From assembly GCA_022340515.1 (NCBI GenBank), contig JAJDNT010000284.1, positions 1 to 43,034 of the forward strand: a stretch of 43,034 nucleotides of DNA, in the 5' to 3' direction. Position 1 is the stretch's first letter, and every line of letters starts with the position of its first letter. This DNA is from Deltaproteobacteria bacterium. Lineage in GTDB: Bacteria > Desulfobacterota > Syntrophobacteria > BM002. Position numbers and translations under genes: made by a program. This document shows, in pieces, positions 9,599 through 16,459 of this stretch. The notes beneath the pieces are model-generated. The model did no database searches. It saw only the letters and a list, made by a program, of their open reading frames with translations, and was not told the DNA's origin.

Positions 9599-9988
9599 AT
9601 GGCAAAGGGAGTTTTGAAAATCAGTCAAGATCACGTCTATGTCCAACCTAACGATGATGGTGCCCAGGTTGGCATATCCGACTTTGCAGCCGAAGCCCTG
9701 GGTACCATCATTTATGTGGAACTTCCAGAGGTGGGCGACGAAGTCGTTAAGAACGAACCTTTTGCCGCTGTGGAATCAGGAAAGGCCAGTATTGAGCTTC
9801 CCGCACCCATATCGGGTAAAGTCCTAAAAGTGAACGAAGAACTCGAAGACACTCCTGACCTGATTAATCAAGACACCTATGGTAAGGGCTGGATCGCCGT
9901 CCTCACCATTCAGGAGGTCGCCGAATTCGACGAACTTATGAGCAAACCTGACTACGACCTGTTCTTGGCCGGCGGCGAAGAAGAATAG
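9599..9988 (+). CDS. gcvH: GcvH-like lipoyl carrier protein
   Basis: 129 residues, normal for glycine cleavage H protein, which carries aminomethyl groups on a lipoyl arm between the P, T and L proteins. The fold sequence is clear (GISDFAAEALGTIIYVELPEVGDEV) and the lipoyl Lys is Lys62 in VESGKAS, where many GcvH proteins have ESVKA. TATGAGGAGG precedes the ATG. gcvP and gcvT are not nearby, so a role as carrier for another redox system cannot be excluded. It follows lpdA and lipB, which supply its dehydrogenase and its modification. Confidence 0.88.
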   Translation: MAKGVLKISQDHVYVQPNDDGAQVGISDFAAEALGTIIYVELPEVGDEVVKNEPFAAVESGKASIELPAPISGKVLKVNEELEDTPDLINQDTYGKGWIAVLTIQEVAEFDELMSKPDYDLFLAGGEEE

Positions 9989-10004
9989 TTAGGGGGTATA
10001 GTCC

Positions 10005-10715
10005 ATGGACTCCCCTGTGAACCAGGGACCGATTCTCATCGTGGAAGACGATAAAAAGACCGCTTCACTAGTAGAACTCTACTTACAGCGGGAGGGCTTC
10101 CAGACTGTTGTTGCTCCTGATGGCCGAGAAGCCCTGCAACTGGCTCGGCGACATAACCCCGTGCTTGTGGTTCTCGATCTCATGCTTCCCTTTATCGACG
10201 GCTGGGAAGTCTGCCGGGAGCTCAGGAGCTGGTCGGATGTTCCTATCATCATGCTCACCGCGAGAGGGGAAGAAGTGGACCGCATTTCGGGACTGACCTT
10301 GGGGGCTGACGATTATCTGGTAAAACCCTTCAGTCCGCGGGAATTGGTGGCAAGGGTGAAAGCGGTTCTCAGGAGAGGTCGTTTGGACACCACCGTCCAA
10401 AAAACTGTCTGGTCACATAAAGACCTGGTGCTGGATGTTGATAAGCGCAAGGTGAGCTTACGAGGGCGGGCCATTTCGCTCACGGTTCACGAATACAATC
10501 TCCTCAAAGCTTTGATGACCAGGCCCGGAAGGGTGTTTACCCGCACCGAACTTCTGGACCGGCTCTATCCAGAGGGTGAAGCAGTAATAGACCGCGTCAT
10601 CGACGTCCATATCGGAAAGCTTAGACAGAAGATCGAAGAGGACTCATCGCAGCCTCGCCACATCATCACGGTGAGAGGTGTAGGATATCAGTTTGCCGAG
10701 GAGAACGGCTCATGA
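10005..10715 (+). CDS. OmpR/PhoB-family response regulator
   Basis: 236 residues. Receiver with the acidic pair in LIVEDDKKT, phospho-acceptor Asp in LVVLDLMLP and Lys in DDYLVKPF, followed by a winged-helix DNA-binding domain (LTVHEYNLLKALMTRPGRVFTRTELLDRLY ... VIDVHIGKLRQKIE ... ITVRGVGYQF). AGGGGG precedes the ATG. The kinase gene follows 16 nt after its stop. Four 11-bp direct repeats lie after the kinase gene, before msrAB, and have the spacing this family uses, so msrAB is a likely target. Confidence 0.95.
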   Translation: MDSPVNQGPILIVEDDKKTASLVELYLQREGFQTVVAPDGREALQLARRHNPVLVVLDLMLPFIDGWEVCRELRSWSDVPIIMLTARGEEVDRISGLTLGADDYLVKPFSPRELVARVKAVLRRGRLDTTVQKTVWSHKDLVLDVDKRKVSLRGRAISLTVHEYNLLKALMTRPGRVFTRTELLDRLYPEGEAVIDRVIDVHIGKLRQKIEEDSSQPRHIITVRGVGYQFAEENGS

Positions 10716-10731
10716 AGAGGGGGATTAGGTC

Positions 10732-11817
10732 GTGAAAAACCGACTTTTGTGGAAACTCCTTGGTATCAATGTCCTTGTCATTGCATTCGTTATCATAATG
10801 GTGTGGCTGGCGGTTGACTACCTGGCCGCGGGGTATTTCATGACTTTGATGGAGAAATATAATATCTCTCCAACATCGAGCCATCAAATGTTCTTGAGTG
10901 CTGTTCATCGCTATCTTCTCTGGGCTAGTGTCGGGGCTCTTGTGTTGGCTGTTGGTTTCAGCTTCTTTCTCATGAGAAGAACTTTGCATCCCCTCACTCA
11001 GATGACTGCGATCACGAGCAAGATCGCCTCCGGCGACTACTCAGCCAGCGTGCCAGTGAAATCCCAAGATGAAGTGGGTCAGTTGGCTCTGGCCTTTAAC
11101 CGCATGGCTGAAAGCCTTCAAAAGATCGAGCAATTGCGGAAGACAATGATGATCGACGTGGCCCATGAGCTCAGGACTCCCCTGACCAATATAAAAGGGT
11201 ATCTCGAGGCACTGACGGACGGAGTGGTAAGCCCTTCTGAGGAGACTTTCGAGTTACTTCAGGAGGAGACGTCCCGCCTGGTGCAATTAGTGGAAGACAT
11301 CCTTAGGTTGGCCAAAGCTGACGCCGCCAGGGCAAGCCTCCGTAAAGTTGAGGTCAATATTGTCGATCTGATTAGCCAAATGCTCGACTCATTTCGTTCT
11401 CAGCTTGAAGAAAAAGAACTCAGGGTAGAGACTCATTTTGCCCATGGCGAAAAAAACTTTTGGGCTGATCCCCACCATTTGTCGCAGGTGCTGCAAAATC
11501 TCCTGCAAAACTCGTGGCAGTATACCCCCTCGGGTGGAGCGGTCACCATCTCAACCGAACTCAAGCCGCGACTGATTAAGGTTGTTTTTACTAACACCGG
11601 AGGGGAAATAGCCGATGAAGATCTGCCCTTTATCTTTGAGCGTTTCTACCGAGGAGAAAAGTCCCGCTCACGGGAGCACGGCGGAGCCGGCCTCGGTTTG
11701 GCCATCGTCAAGGAACTGGTCGAAGCCCACGGCGGCTCAGTGGGCGCTAAACTGCTCAACGGTAGCATCCAAATCTGGTTCGAACTCCCCATGGATCAAC
11801 CGCCACGGGCTGATTGA
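10732..11817 (+). CDS. HAMP-domain sensor histidine kinase (BaeS-like)
   Basis: 361 residues from a GTG start with AGAGGGGGA upstream. Two membrane segments (about residues 5-28 and 57-80) enclose a short periplasmic loop, then a HAMP linker (MTAITSKIASGDYSASVPVKSQDEVGQLALAFNRM), a HisKA domain with His in DVAHELRTPLTNIKG and a HATPase domain (NLLQNSWQYTPSGG, FERFYRGEKS, GGAGLGLAIVKEL). Partner of the regulator just upstream. The short periplasmic loop suggests it senses an envelope condition; oxidative damage to methionine is a guess from the msrAB neighbour. Confidence 0.94.
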   Translation: MKNRLLWKLLGINVLVIAFVIIMVWLAVDYLAAGYFMTLMEKYNISPTSSHQMFLSAVHRYLLWASVGALVLAVGFSFFLMRRTLHPLTQMTAITSKIASGDYSASVPVKSQDEVGQLALAFNRMAESLQKIEQLRKTMMIDVAHELRTPLTNIKGYLEALTDGVVSPSEETFELLQEETSRLVQLVEDILRLAKADAARASLRKVEVNIVDLISQMLDSFRSQLEEKELRVETHFAHGEKNFWADPHHLSQVLQNLLQNSWQYTPSGGAVTISTELKPRLIKVVFTNTGGEIADEDLPFIFERFYRGEKSRSREHGGAGLGLAIVKELVEAHGGSVGAKLLNGSIQIWFELPMDQPPRAD

Positions 11818-11849
11818 CCCATTTATTCCCCCAGCAGACCCCGTCGCAA

Positions 11850-11893
11850 ATCTTTACCCAATCTTTACAGTTTCTTTACACCATCTTTAATTA
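11850..11893 (+). promoter_or_regulatory. four tandem 11-bp direct repeats, likely OmpR-type regulator site
   Basis: Consecutive 11-mers ATCTTTACCCA, ATCTTTACAGT, TTCTTTACACC and ATCTTTAATTA share the core TCTTTA in exact 11-bp register. OmpR/PhoB-family regulators bind head-to-tail sites one helical turn apart. The array lies 33 nt after the kinase stop and about 100 nt before msrAB. Confidence 0.65.
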
Positions 11894-11928
11894 TCACTCT
11901 TATTATTTATCTAAAGAAAAAATAAACC

Positions 11929-11946
11929 CCGGTCGCTTTGGACCGG
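11929..11946. other. perfect 6-bp hairpin between regulator repeats and msrAB
   Basis: CCGGTC-GCTTTG-GACCGG. On the minus strand it is followed by a T-rich run, on the plus strand it is not, so it is a poor plus-strand terminator. TTGGAC with TAAAAT 18 bp downstream (11938-11967) is a weak promoter candidate for msrAB. Confidence 0.35.
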
Positions 11947-11996
11947 ACCCCTTTATATGGTTAAAATTATGTAGTTAGAAGCTAAGGAGGTATCTG

Positions 11997-13196
11997 ATGA
12001 AAAATTTACATATGGCAATTATCGCCCTGGTGTTGGTCTTCTTGGGCTACCATCAGGTGATGGGAAAAATGGAGAAAAAGATGAACGATGGACCACAAAA
12101 CTCCAAGGAGGCCTATTTTGCTGGTGGCTGTTTCTGGTGCACCGAAGCGGATTTTGAGAAGGTCGACGGCGTGATCGAAGCTATCTCAGGTTACACCGGC
12201 GGCCACCTTGCCAATCCCACCTACAAACAGGTGTCTGAAGGCGGGACCGGTCACGTGGAGGCGGTCAAGGTAGTCTACGACCCGGCCAAGGTTACCTACG
12301 AGGAACTTCTGCAAGTGTTCTGGATGCATGTGGATCCCACCGATGGAAAAGGCCAGTTCGTGGACCGTGGCTCCCAGTACCGCAGCGTTATCTTTTACGC
12401 CAACGAGGGAGAGCACCGTTTGGCCGAAGCCTCCAAGAAAAAACTGGCGGCATCGGGACGCTTTGACAAGCCCATAGTAACCGATATCCTCCCCTTGGGG
12501 CCCTTTTACCCGGCGGAGGACTATCACCAGGATTACTACAAGAAAAATCCTCTCCGCTACCGCTATTATCGTTACCGTTCCGGTCGGGACCAATTCCTGG
12601 AAAAAGTATGGGAACACGCGGAGTCGGACATGAAACCCCAGGCCAAAGCTGAGATGAATTCCAACATGCAAGACGAGAGGAGAGAGACCCAAATGACCTC
12701 GGGCAAAACGAAAGAAAAAATGGACAGCGGCATGGCATCGCACATGAAAAACAGCCAAATGTACAACCTTCCCGAAAAGAAGGAACTGCGTCAGCGGTTG
12801 ACGCCTATGCAATACAAGGTCACTCAGGAAAACGGTACCGAGCCGCCTTTCAACAACGCATACTGGAATAACCATCAAATGGGCATCTACGTAGACGTTG
12901 TCTCCGGGGAGCCTCTCTTCAGCTCAAAGGATAAATTTGATTCTGGCACGGGCTGGCCCAGCTTCACCCAGCCTTTGGAGCAAAATAATATAGTGGAGAA
13001 GACTGACCGGAGTTTTTTTATGAGTCGCACCGAAGTAAGGAGTAAACACGGCGACTCCCACCTTGGTCATGTATTTAACGACGGGCCTGACCCCACTGGT
13101 CTGCGCTACTGCATCAACTCGGCCGCCTTACGATTCATCCCCAGGGCAGACTTGGAAAAGGAAGGCTACGGTAAATACCGGAAGCTCTTCGAGTGA
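11997..13196 (+). CDS. msrAB: exported bifunctional methionine sulfoxide reductase MsrA-MsrB
   Basis: 399 residues. An N-terminal hydrophobic segment ([14 protein letters not shown]) suggests export or membrane anchoring. The MsrA domain has the catalytic Cys45 in GGCFWC and reduces the S-form of methionine sulfoxide. The MsrB domain, about residues 250-399, reduces the R-form; its catalytic Cys372 is in [11 protein letters not shown]. The zinc-binding Cys pair of some MsrB proteins is absent (SGTGWPSF). The linker of about 48 residues holds eight Met. AGGAGG precedes the ATG. The likely selenoprotein gene follows 20 nt after the stop, and the direct repeats upstream link the gene to the two-component system. 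Confidence 0.95.
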   Translation: MKNLHMAIIALVLVFLGYHQVMGKMEKKMNDGPQNSKEAYFAGGCFWCTEADFEKVDGVIEAISGYTGGHLANPTYKQVSEGGTGHVEAVKVVYDPAKVTYEELLQVFWMHVDPTDGKGQFVDRGSQYRSVIFYANEGEHRLAEASKKKLAASGRFDKPIVTDILPLGPFYPAEDYHQDYYKKNPLRYRYYRYRSGRDQFLEKVWEHAESDMKPQAKAEMNSNMQDERRETQMTSGKTKEKMDSGMASHMKNSQMYNLPEKKELRQRLTPMQYKVTQENGTEPPFNNAYWNNHQMGIYVDVVSGEPLFSSKDKFDSGTGWPSFTQPLEQNNIVEKTDRSFFMSRTEVRSKHGDSHLGHVFNDGPDPTGLRYCINSAALRFIPRADLEKEGYGKYRKLFE

Positions 13197-13216
13197 TTCG
13201 CCAGGGAGAGTTCATC

Positions 13217-13507
13217 TTGAAAGTCATTACTACTGTACTCATGACCTTTTTGCTCCTTGGATCTATTTGGGCGGGGGCGGTTCAGTCAAAGGAGCCGCCC
13301 CTGGCTAAAGTGGTGTTTTACGTTGCCTGATACGATGTGGGCAAGGCAGCCCTGGACGGGTTGCAAGGCATCAAAGAGGTAAAGAAAGGTTTTCGCGGAT
13401 TCCGGGAAATTAACACCGTGATTTATGACCCCAGAATAATCACCATAGACGCAATGGTATCGGCCCTGAAAAGGGCCCGCACCTATGGCGGACTAGCACA
13501 GGAGTGA
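13217..13507 (+). CDS. small exported selenoprotein, HMA-like (Sec38 at TGA)
   Basis: Absent from the ORF track because of an in-frame TGA at 13328-13330. Read through, the frame gives 96 residues: a signal peptide (MKVITTVLMTFLLLGSIWAGA), then KVVFYVA-U-YDVGKAAL and DGLQGIKEVKKGF...INTVIYDPRIITIDAMVSALKRA, ending at TGA 13505. The pattern resembles the heavy-metal-associated fold, with Sec at the end of the first strand where a reactive Cys would be expected. Codon use and homology-like pattern run unbroken on both sides of the TGA. Start: TTG with GGGAG upstream. It follows msrAB by 20 nt and is probably co-transcribed. Alternative: a nonsense-mutated pseudogene. Function unknown; a thiol/selenol redox or metal-binding role is inferred. 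Confidence 0.72.
13346..13364 (+). promoter_or_regulatory. SECIS-like hairpin downstream of the in-frame TGA
   Basis: GCAGCCC-TGGAC-GGGTTGC forms a 7-bp stem with one G-U pair and a five-base loop containing GG. The loop starts 23 nt after the TGA, within the distance usual for bacterial SECIS elements, which sit in the coding region just after UGA and carry a G near the loop start. Confidence 0.6.
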
Positions 13508-13511
13508 ATAA

Positions 13512-13555
13512 GGATGACCATGGTGCATTATTTTTTTTGCACTGCATCCTTTTTT
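13512..13555 (+). terminator. probable intrinsic terminator after the msrAB-selenoprotein unit
   Basis: An interrupted stem GGATG...GTGCA/TGCAC...CATCC is followed directly by TTTTTT. The inner part GTGCA-N10-TGCAC has the same form as the inverted repeat at 1881-1900. The rest of the spacer to 13795 is T-rich and I see no gene in it. Confidence 0.5.
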
Positions 13556-13795
13556 GTTCTTTTCTTTAACCTGCCGTTTCTAAAGTTGAAATTCCTTTGC
13601 CATCCCAATTATGCAGTAATTTACCTGCAGCCTAAGCACACAACTTTGATCCTTCTTTTTCTATTGTCCGAATAATTACATACAATATTAACTAGTTACA
13701 TTTTAGATCTGTTTGTGTTTCTTGTGGCACAGCCCTTGCTCTCAGGGTGCGCCTAACTCATCAGCATTTGTTTACGATAAGGATCTTGATAAAGC

Positions 13796-14176
13796 ATGGC
13801 CAAATCACTCATACTTCATGATGAAACTGATTGCCGTGAACTGATCAAGAGGGTGCTCCTGGAAAATGGCCATGAGGTGGCAACCTTCGCTGAAAAGGAA
13901 GAGGCCCTGGCCTGGACCAGTTCCAACCAAGTGGACCTTGCCATCGTTAGCCTGGAACCAGGAATTGTCCAAGGCGAAGTTTGTCAGGGACTGAAAAAGT
14001 TGAGGGAGAACCTTAAGATCCTCGTGCTTACGACCTACACCAGCAGGGGTCTGGCCACCGAGGCCCTTGAACAAGGCGCTGATGACTACCTGTTGAAACC
14101 AATTGATATTAAAAAACTAGAGGCTAAGGTGAGATCTATTATCACTGGAAAATACCAACGAGGTGAGATTCCATAA
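13796..14176 (+). CDS. degenerate single-domain receiver (pseudo-receiver)
   Basis: 126 residues, one receiver fold. The acidic pair is reduced (LILHDETD), and the position of the phospho-acceptor Asp is Ser52 (DLAIVSLEPG). The Thr (LVLTTYTS) and the Lys (DDYLLKPID) are kept. The minus-strand receiver at 20217-20585 aligns without gaps over this part and has Asp52 (DLAIIDIRL), so the two look like paralogues. It probably cannot take phosphate on Asp and may act as a binding partner or decoy. A TauE/SafE gene and a membrane protein follow. Confidence 0.85.
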   Translation: MAKSLILHDETDCRELIKRVLLENGHEVATFAEKEEALAWTSSNQVDLAIVSLEPGIVQGEVCQGLKKLRENLKILVLTTYTSRGLATEALEQGADDYLLKPIDIKKLEAKVRSIITGKYQRGEIP

Positions 14177-14198
14177 TAAGTTTATAAAAGGAGGTGAA

Positions 14199-14267
14199 AT
14201 GGGGATTTTCTTTAAGAAACGGATTAATAGATTTAGCTTAACAAAGGAGGATTATTTAGATGGATAA
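14199..14267 (+). CDS. 22-residue small ORF coupled to TauE/SafE
   Basis: Too short for the track. An ideal Shine-Dalgarno sequence, AAAGGAGGTGAA, precedes ATG; the frame reads MGIFFKKRINRFSLTKEDYLDG and its TAA overlaps the start of the next gene (ATGGATAA), the usual form of translational coupling. The peptide is basic in its first half and has no membrane segment. It may be a leader peptide or a small regulatory protein. I know no family. Confidence 0.5.
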   Translation: MGIFFKKRINRFSLTKEDYLDG

Positions 14268-15426
14268 GAAGAAGCTGATTATCTTTTCATTGTTCTTGGT
14301 CGTCTTGGTAGGGGCAGGCTTGCTCCTCACCCAACCAGCTTTTGCGGATAAACTCGCGGAAGCCATTGCCAAGACGCCCACTGGCACAGAAGCAGGCATG
14401 ATTAACCAGGAGGCGCCTAAAGGTTTCTTGGGTATTCCCGGCGCTCCCAGCCCGAACCTCATCCTCGGCTTTCTCTGGGCCATCTGGGTAGGCTGGATTT
14501 TTTCCACGGTTGGAGCCTTTGGGGGAATTATGGCTGGTGTCGGCCACATGACCATCTTCGGCCTGGGTGACTATGCCCGTACCTTCAAGAAAACTTCACC
14601 CGTACTCAACAAGTTGATCACCGACAGCATCCGGGTTTCCAACCAATGGCTGGTAGGTTTGAGTGCGGCCATCTCCACTACTAACTATTATAGGATGGGC
14701 CGTCTTGTTGCTCCCCTCGGCATTGCCCTCGCCCTCGGCGGGGTGACCGGTTCTCTATTAATTCCCTGGCTCACCGCCGGCAAAATCAAATTGAGCTCCT
14801 ATATGGGGTATTTCGGCCTCTGTGTTTTTGTTATCGGTGGTTTTTTGTTTTATGAGACCACCCCCCGGGGACAGTCTAAAAAGAAGCAAGCCAAGGCTGC
14901 TGCTCAGGCTTTTGAAAAAAGCGTCAAGGAGAAAAAGGAAGGCAAGGCCCAAGATGAGGCAGCCATGGGAGTCAAAGTTACCAGCTTCAGCCTGGCGAGG
15001 ATCAAATTCACCTTTTTCGGGGTCGAATTCAGCTTTAATCCCCTCTGGCCCATAGTGGGTGGCCTCTTTATTGCCGCCCTGGCTTCCTTTCTGGGCATTG
15101 GTGGTGGTTTTCTCTACGTGCCCTTCATCACCAGTGTTGTAGGGTTGCCCATGTATCTTGTTGCCGGAACCTCCGCCCTAACCGTGCTTGTGGGTATGAT
15201 CGTAAGTATCTTCGGCTTTATGGTCCTTAAAGGCGCTGTGGTCCATTGGAGCCTGATCGGCGCTGAGCTGGTGGGAATCTTTGTAGGTTCCATGATCGGA
15301 CCGAGAACCTCCAAGTACATCCCTGACATCTGGCTAAAGCGGCTCTTTGTGGTCTTGGCCATCTATGTGGGCCTTCGCTATTTTTCCAAGGGCTTCTTCG
15401 GCCACAGCTGGGTGCCACCTTATTAG
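14260..15426 (+). CDS. TauE/SafE-family anion exporter
   Basis: 388 residues. After an N-terminal hydrophobic segment with a signal-like end (LLTQPAFADK), two membrane halves are separated by a charged cytoplasmic linker (SKKKQAKAAAQAFEKSVKEKKEGKAQDEA). The family hallmark repeats are WIFSTVGAFGGIMAGVGHM in the first half and ASFLGIGGGFLYVPFITSV in the second, matching the TauE/SafE family of putative sulfite, sulfoacetate or other anion exporters. AAAGGAGG precedes the ATG. In a sulfate reducer the substrate may be a sulfur oxyanion, which is inference. The genes on either side are a pseudo-receiver and a membrane protein. Confidence 0.9.
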   Translation: MDKKKLIIFSLFLVVLVGAGLLLTQPAFADKLAEAIAKTPTGTEAGMINQEAPKGFLGIPGAPSPNLILGFLWAIWVGWIFSTVGAFGGIMAGVGHMTIFGLGDYARTFKKTSPVLNKLITDSIRVSNQWLVGLSAAISTTNYYRMGRLVAPLGIALALGGVTGSLLIPWLTAGKIKLSSYMGYFGLCVFVIGGFLFYETTPRGQSKKKQAKAAAQAFEKSVKEKKEGKAQDEAAMGVKVTSFSLARIKFTFFGVEFSFNPLWPIVGGLFIAALASFLGIGGGFLYVPFITSVVGLPMYLVAGTSALTVLVGMIVSIFGFMVLKGAVVHWSLIGAELVGIFVGSMIGPRTSKYIPDIWLKRLFVVLAIYVGLRYFSKGFFGHSWVPPY

Positions 15427-15466
15427 AACAGCTACATTTTCACTAGAGAAACAAAATAACCGCATG

Positions 15467-15522
15467 GACCACAGAGGGCACAATGACCGCGCAGACCATG
15501 AATATCAGTGCCCTCTATGGTC
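15467..15522. repeat. inverted repeat between TauE/SafE and membrane protein genes
   Basis: GACCACAGAGGGCAC and GTGCCCTCTATGGTC are complementary at 14 of 15 positions, 26 nt apart. It belongs to the word-like intergenic repeats of this window and could form a strong hairpin in the transcript. Confidence 0.6.
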
Positions 15523-15549
15523 AAGAAAAAAACCAGAGGTTTTAATCCC

Positions 15550-16164
15550 ATGAATGCAATAGGAGGTTGGCTGGTAAACATTGATGAAGTCCTGATCCAG
15601 TTTTATAGGCTCACGGGTTTGACATTCCTGGACTACCTGTTGGGCACCTTCATTCTTGCCCTGATTAGCGTTATTTTAGGTGAACTAACCATCTCTCTGG
15701 CACTCAGATACAACAAAATTCACGTTAATACCATTACTGATGACATGGTGAAAATGAACAACTTATCCATCATGGCACTCAAGCATAGGGACAAGAAGAG
15801 CTATAAGGCTTGCAATGATACGGCCAACGACGCTTTTGGTAAATACTTCTTTAATATGATTGCCTATTCAGCTTCCTCTCTGTGGCCTGCCTTTTTCGCC
15901 CTTGCGTGGATGCAAACCCGTTTCAGCCAGGTGGAATTCCCTCTGCCTTACCCTGTCGAAACTATTTTGCCAACCATAGGCTACTTCCCCACCTTTCTGC
16001 TCTGTTACATTCTTGCCAGGATTCTCTTTAAAAACATCAGACGTTATCTTCCATATTTTAGTACCGTTCAGAAGCAGCTTGATGCGGCTGACAAAGAAAA
16101 ATCAGAAAGAATGATGACCTTTTCTGACCTAATGCCCGAAAAAAGTGAAGGAGTCAGAAACTAG
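15550..16164 (+). CDS. membrane protein of unknown function
   Basis: 204 residues from the ATG at 15550 (MNAIGGWLVNIDEV), which has AGAGG upstream; the track's start at 15508 is inside the inverted repeat. Membrane segments at about residues 25-45, 95-115 and 140-160. Between the first and second lies a charged helical segment (NNLSIMALKHRDKKSYKACNDTANDAFGKYFF). This layout loosely recalls the DUF106/EMC3-YidC group of membrane insertion factors, but I cannot confirm it. The charged C-terminal tail is probably cytoplasmic. It is likely co-transcribed with the TauE/SafE gene and may be its partner. Confidence 0.75.
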   Translation: MNAIGGWLVNIDEVLIQFYRLTGLTFLDYLLGTFILALISVILGELTISLALRYNKIHVNTITDDMVKMNNLSIMALKHRDKKSYKACNDTANDAFGKYFFNMIAYSASSLWPAFFALAWMQTRFSQVEFPLPYPVETILPTIGYFPTFLLCYILARILFKNIRRYLPYFSTVQKQLDAADKEKSERMMTFSDLMPEKSEGVRN

Positions 16165-16246
16165 ATTTCAGCAGCCAGGAGCAAGCACCAGAACATTACA
16201 AGATTGGAGTAATGGAGTGGCGGAGTTTATGAAATCCCAAACTCCA

Positions 16247-16359
16247 AGCACCAAATCCTAAACAAATCTCAAATTCCAATATCTAATGACCAAAACACAA
16301 GACAGGTTTGGTCCGCCGGAGGCGGATTGCTCATTGTGATTTGTTTGGGATTTGTGCTT
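16247..16359. repeat. inverted repeat element (AGCACCAAATCC type)
   Basis: AGCACCAAATCCTAAACAAATC on the left matches the reverse complement of GATTTGTTTGGGATTTGTGCT on the right. Between them is a GC hairpin, TCCGCC-GGA-GGCGGA (16312-16326), whose form also occurs at 9559-9573. It fills most of the 295-nt gap between two convergent genes. A related element is at 21449-21655. Confidence 0.6.
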
Positions 16360-16459
16360 TGCTATTTGGAATTTTCTGTCACTCTAGTACTTAAGGACCG
16401 CTGGAGATGTCTACCGGTAAAGCCATTAAGATTTGACCAGGCAGGAAAGACCAGGTTTG

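Noticed and set aside
13217-13507. Pseudogene with a nonsense mutation instead of a selenoprotein
   Set aside because: The stop is TGA, it sits at a plausible reactive position, a SECIS-like hairpin follows and no other damage is seen. It is not fully excluded.
13514-13675. Hydrophobic ORF of about 53 codons (MTMVHYFFCTASFF) after the selenoprotein gene
   Set aside because: Its hydrophobicity comes from a T-rich tract that includes the probable terminator; no family pattern is visible.
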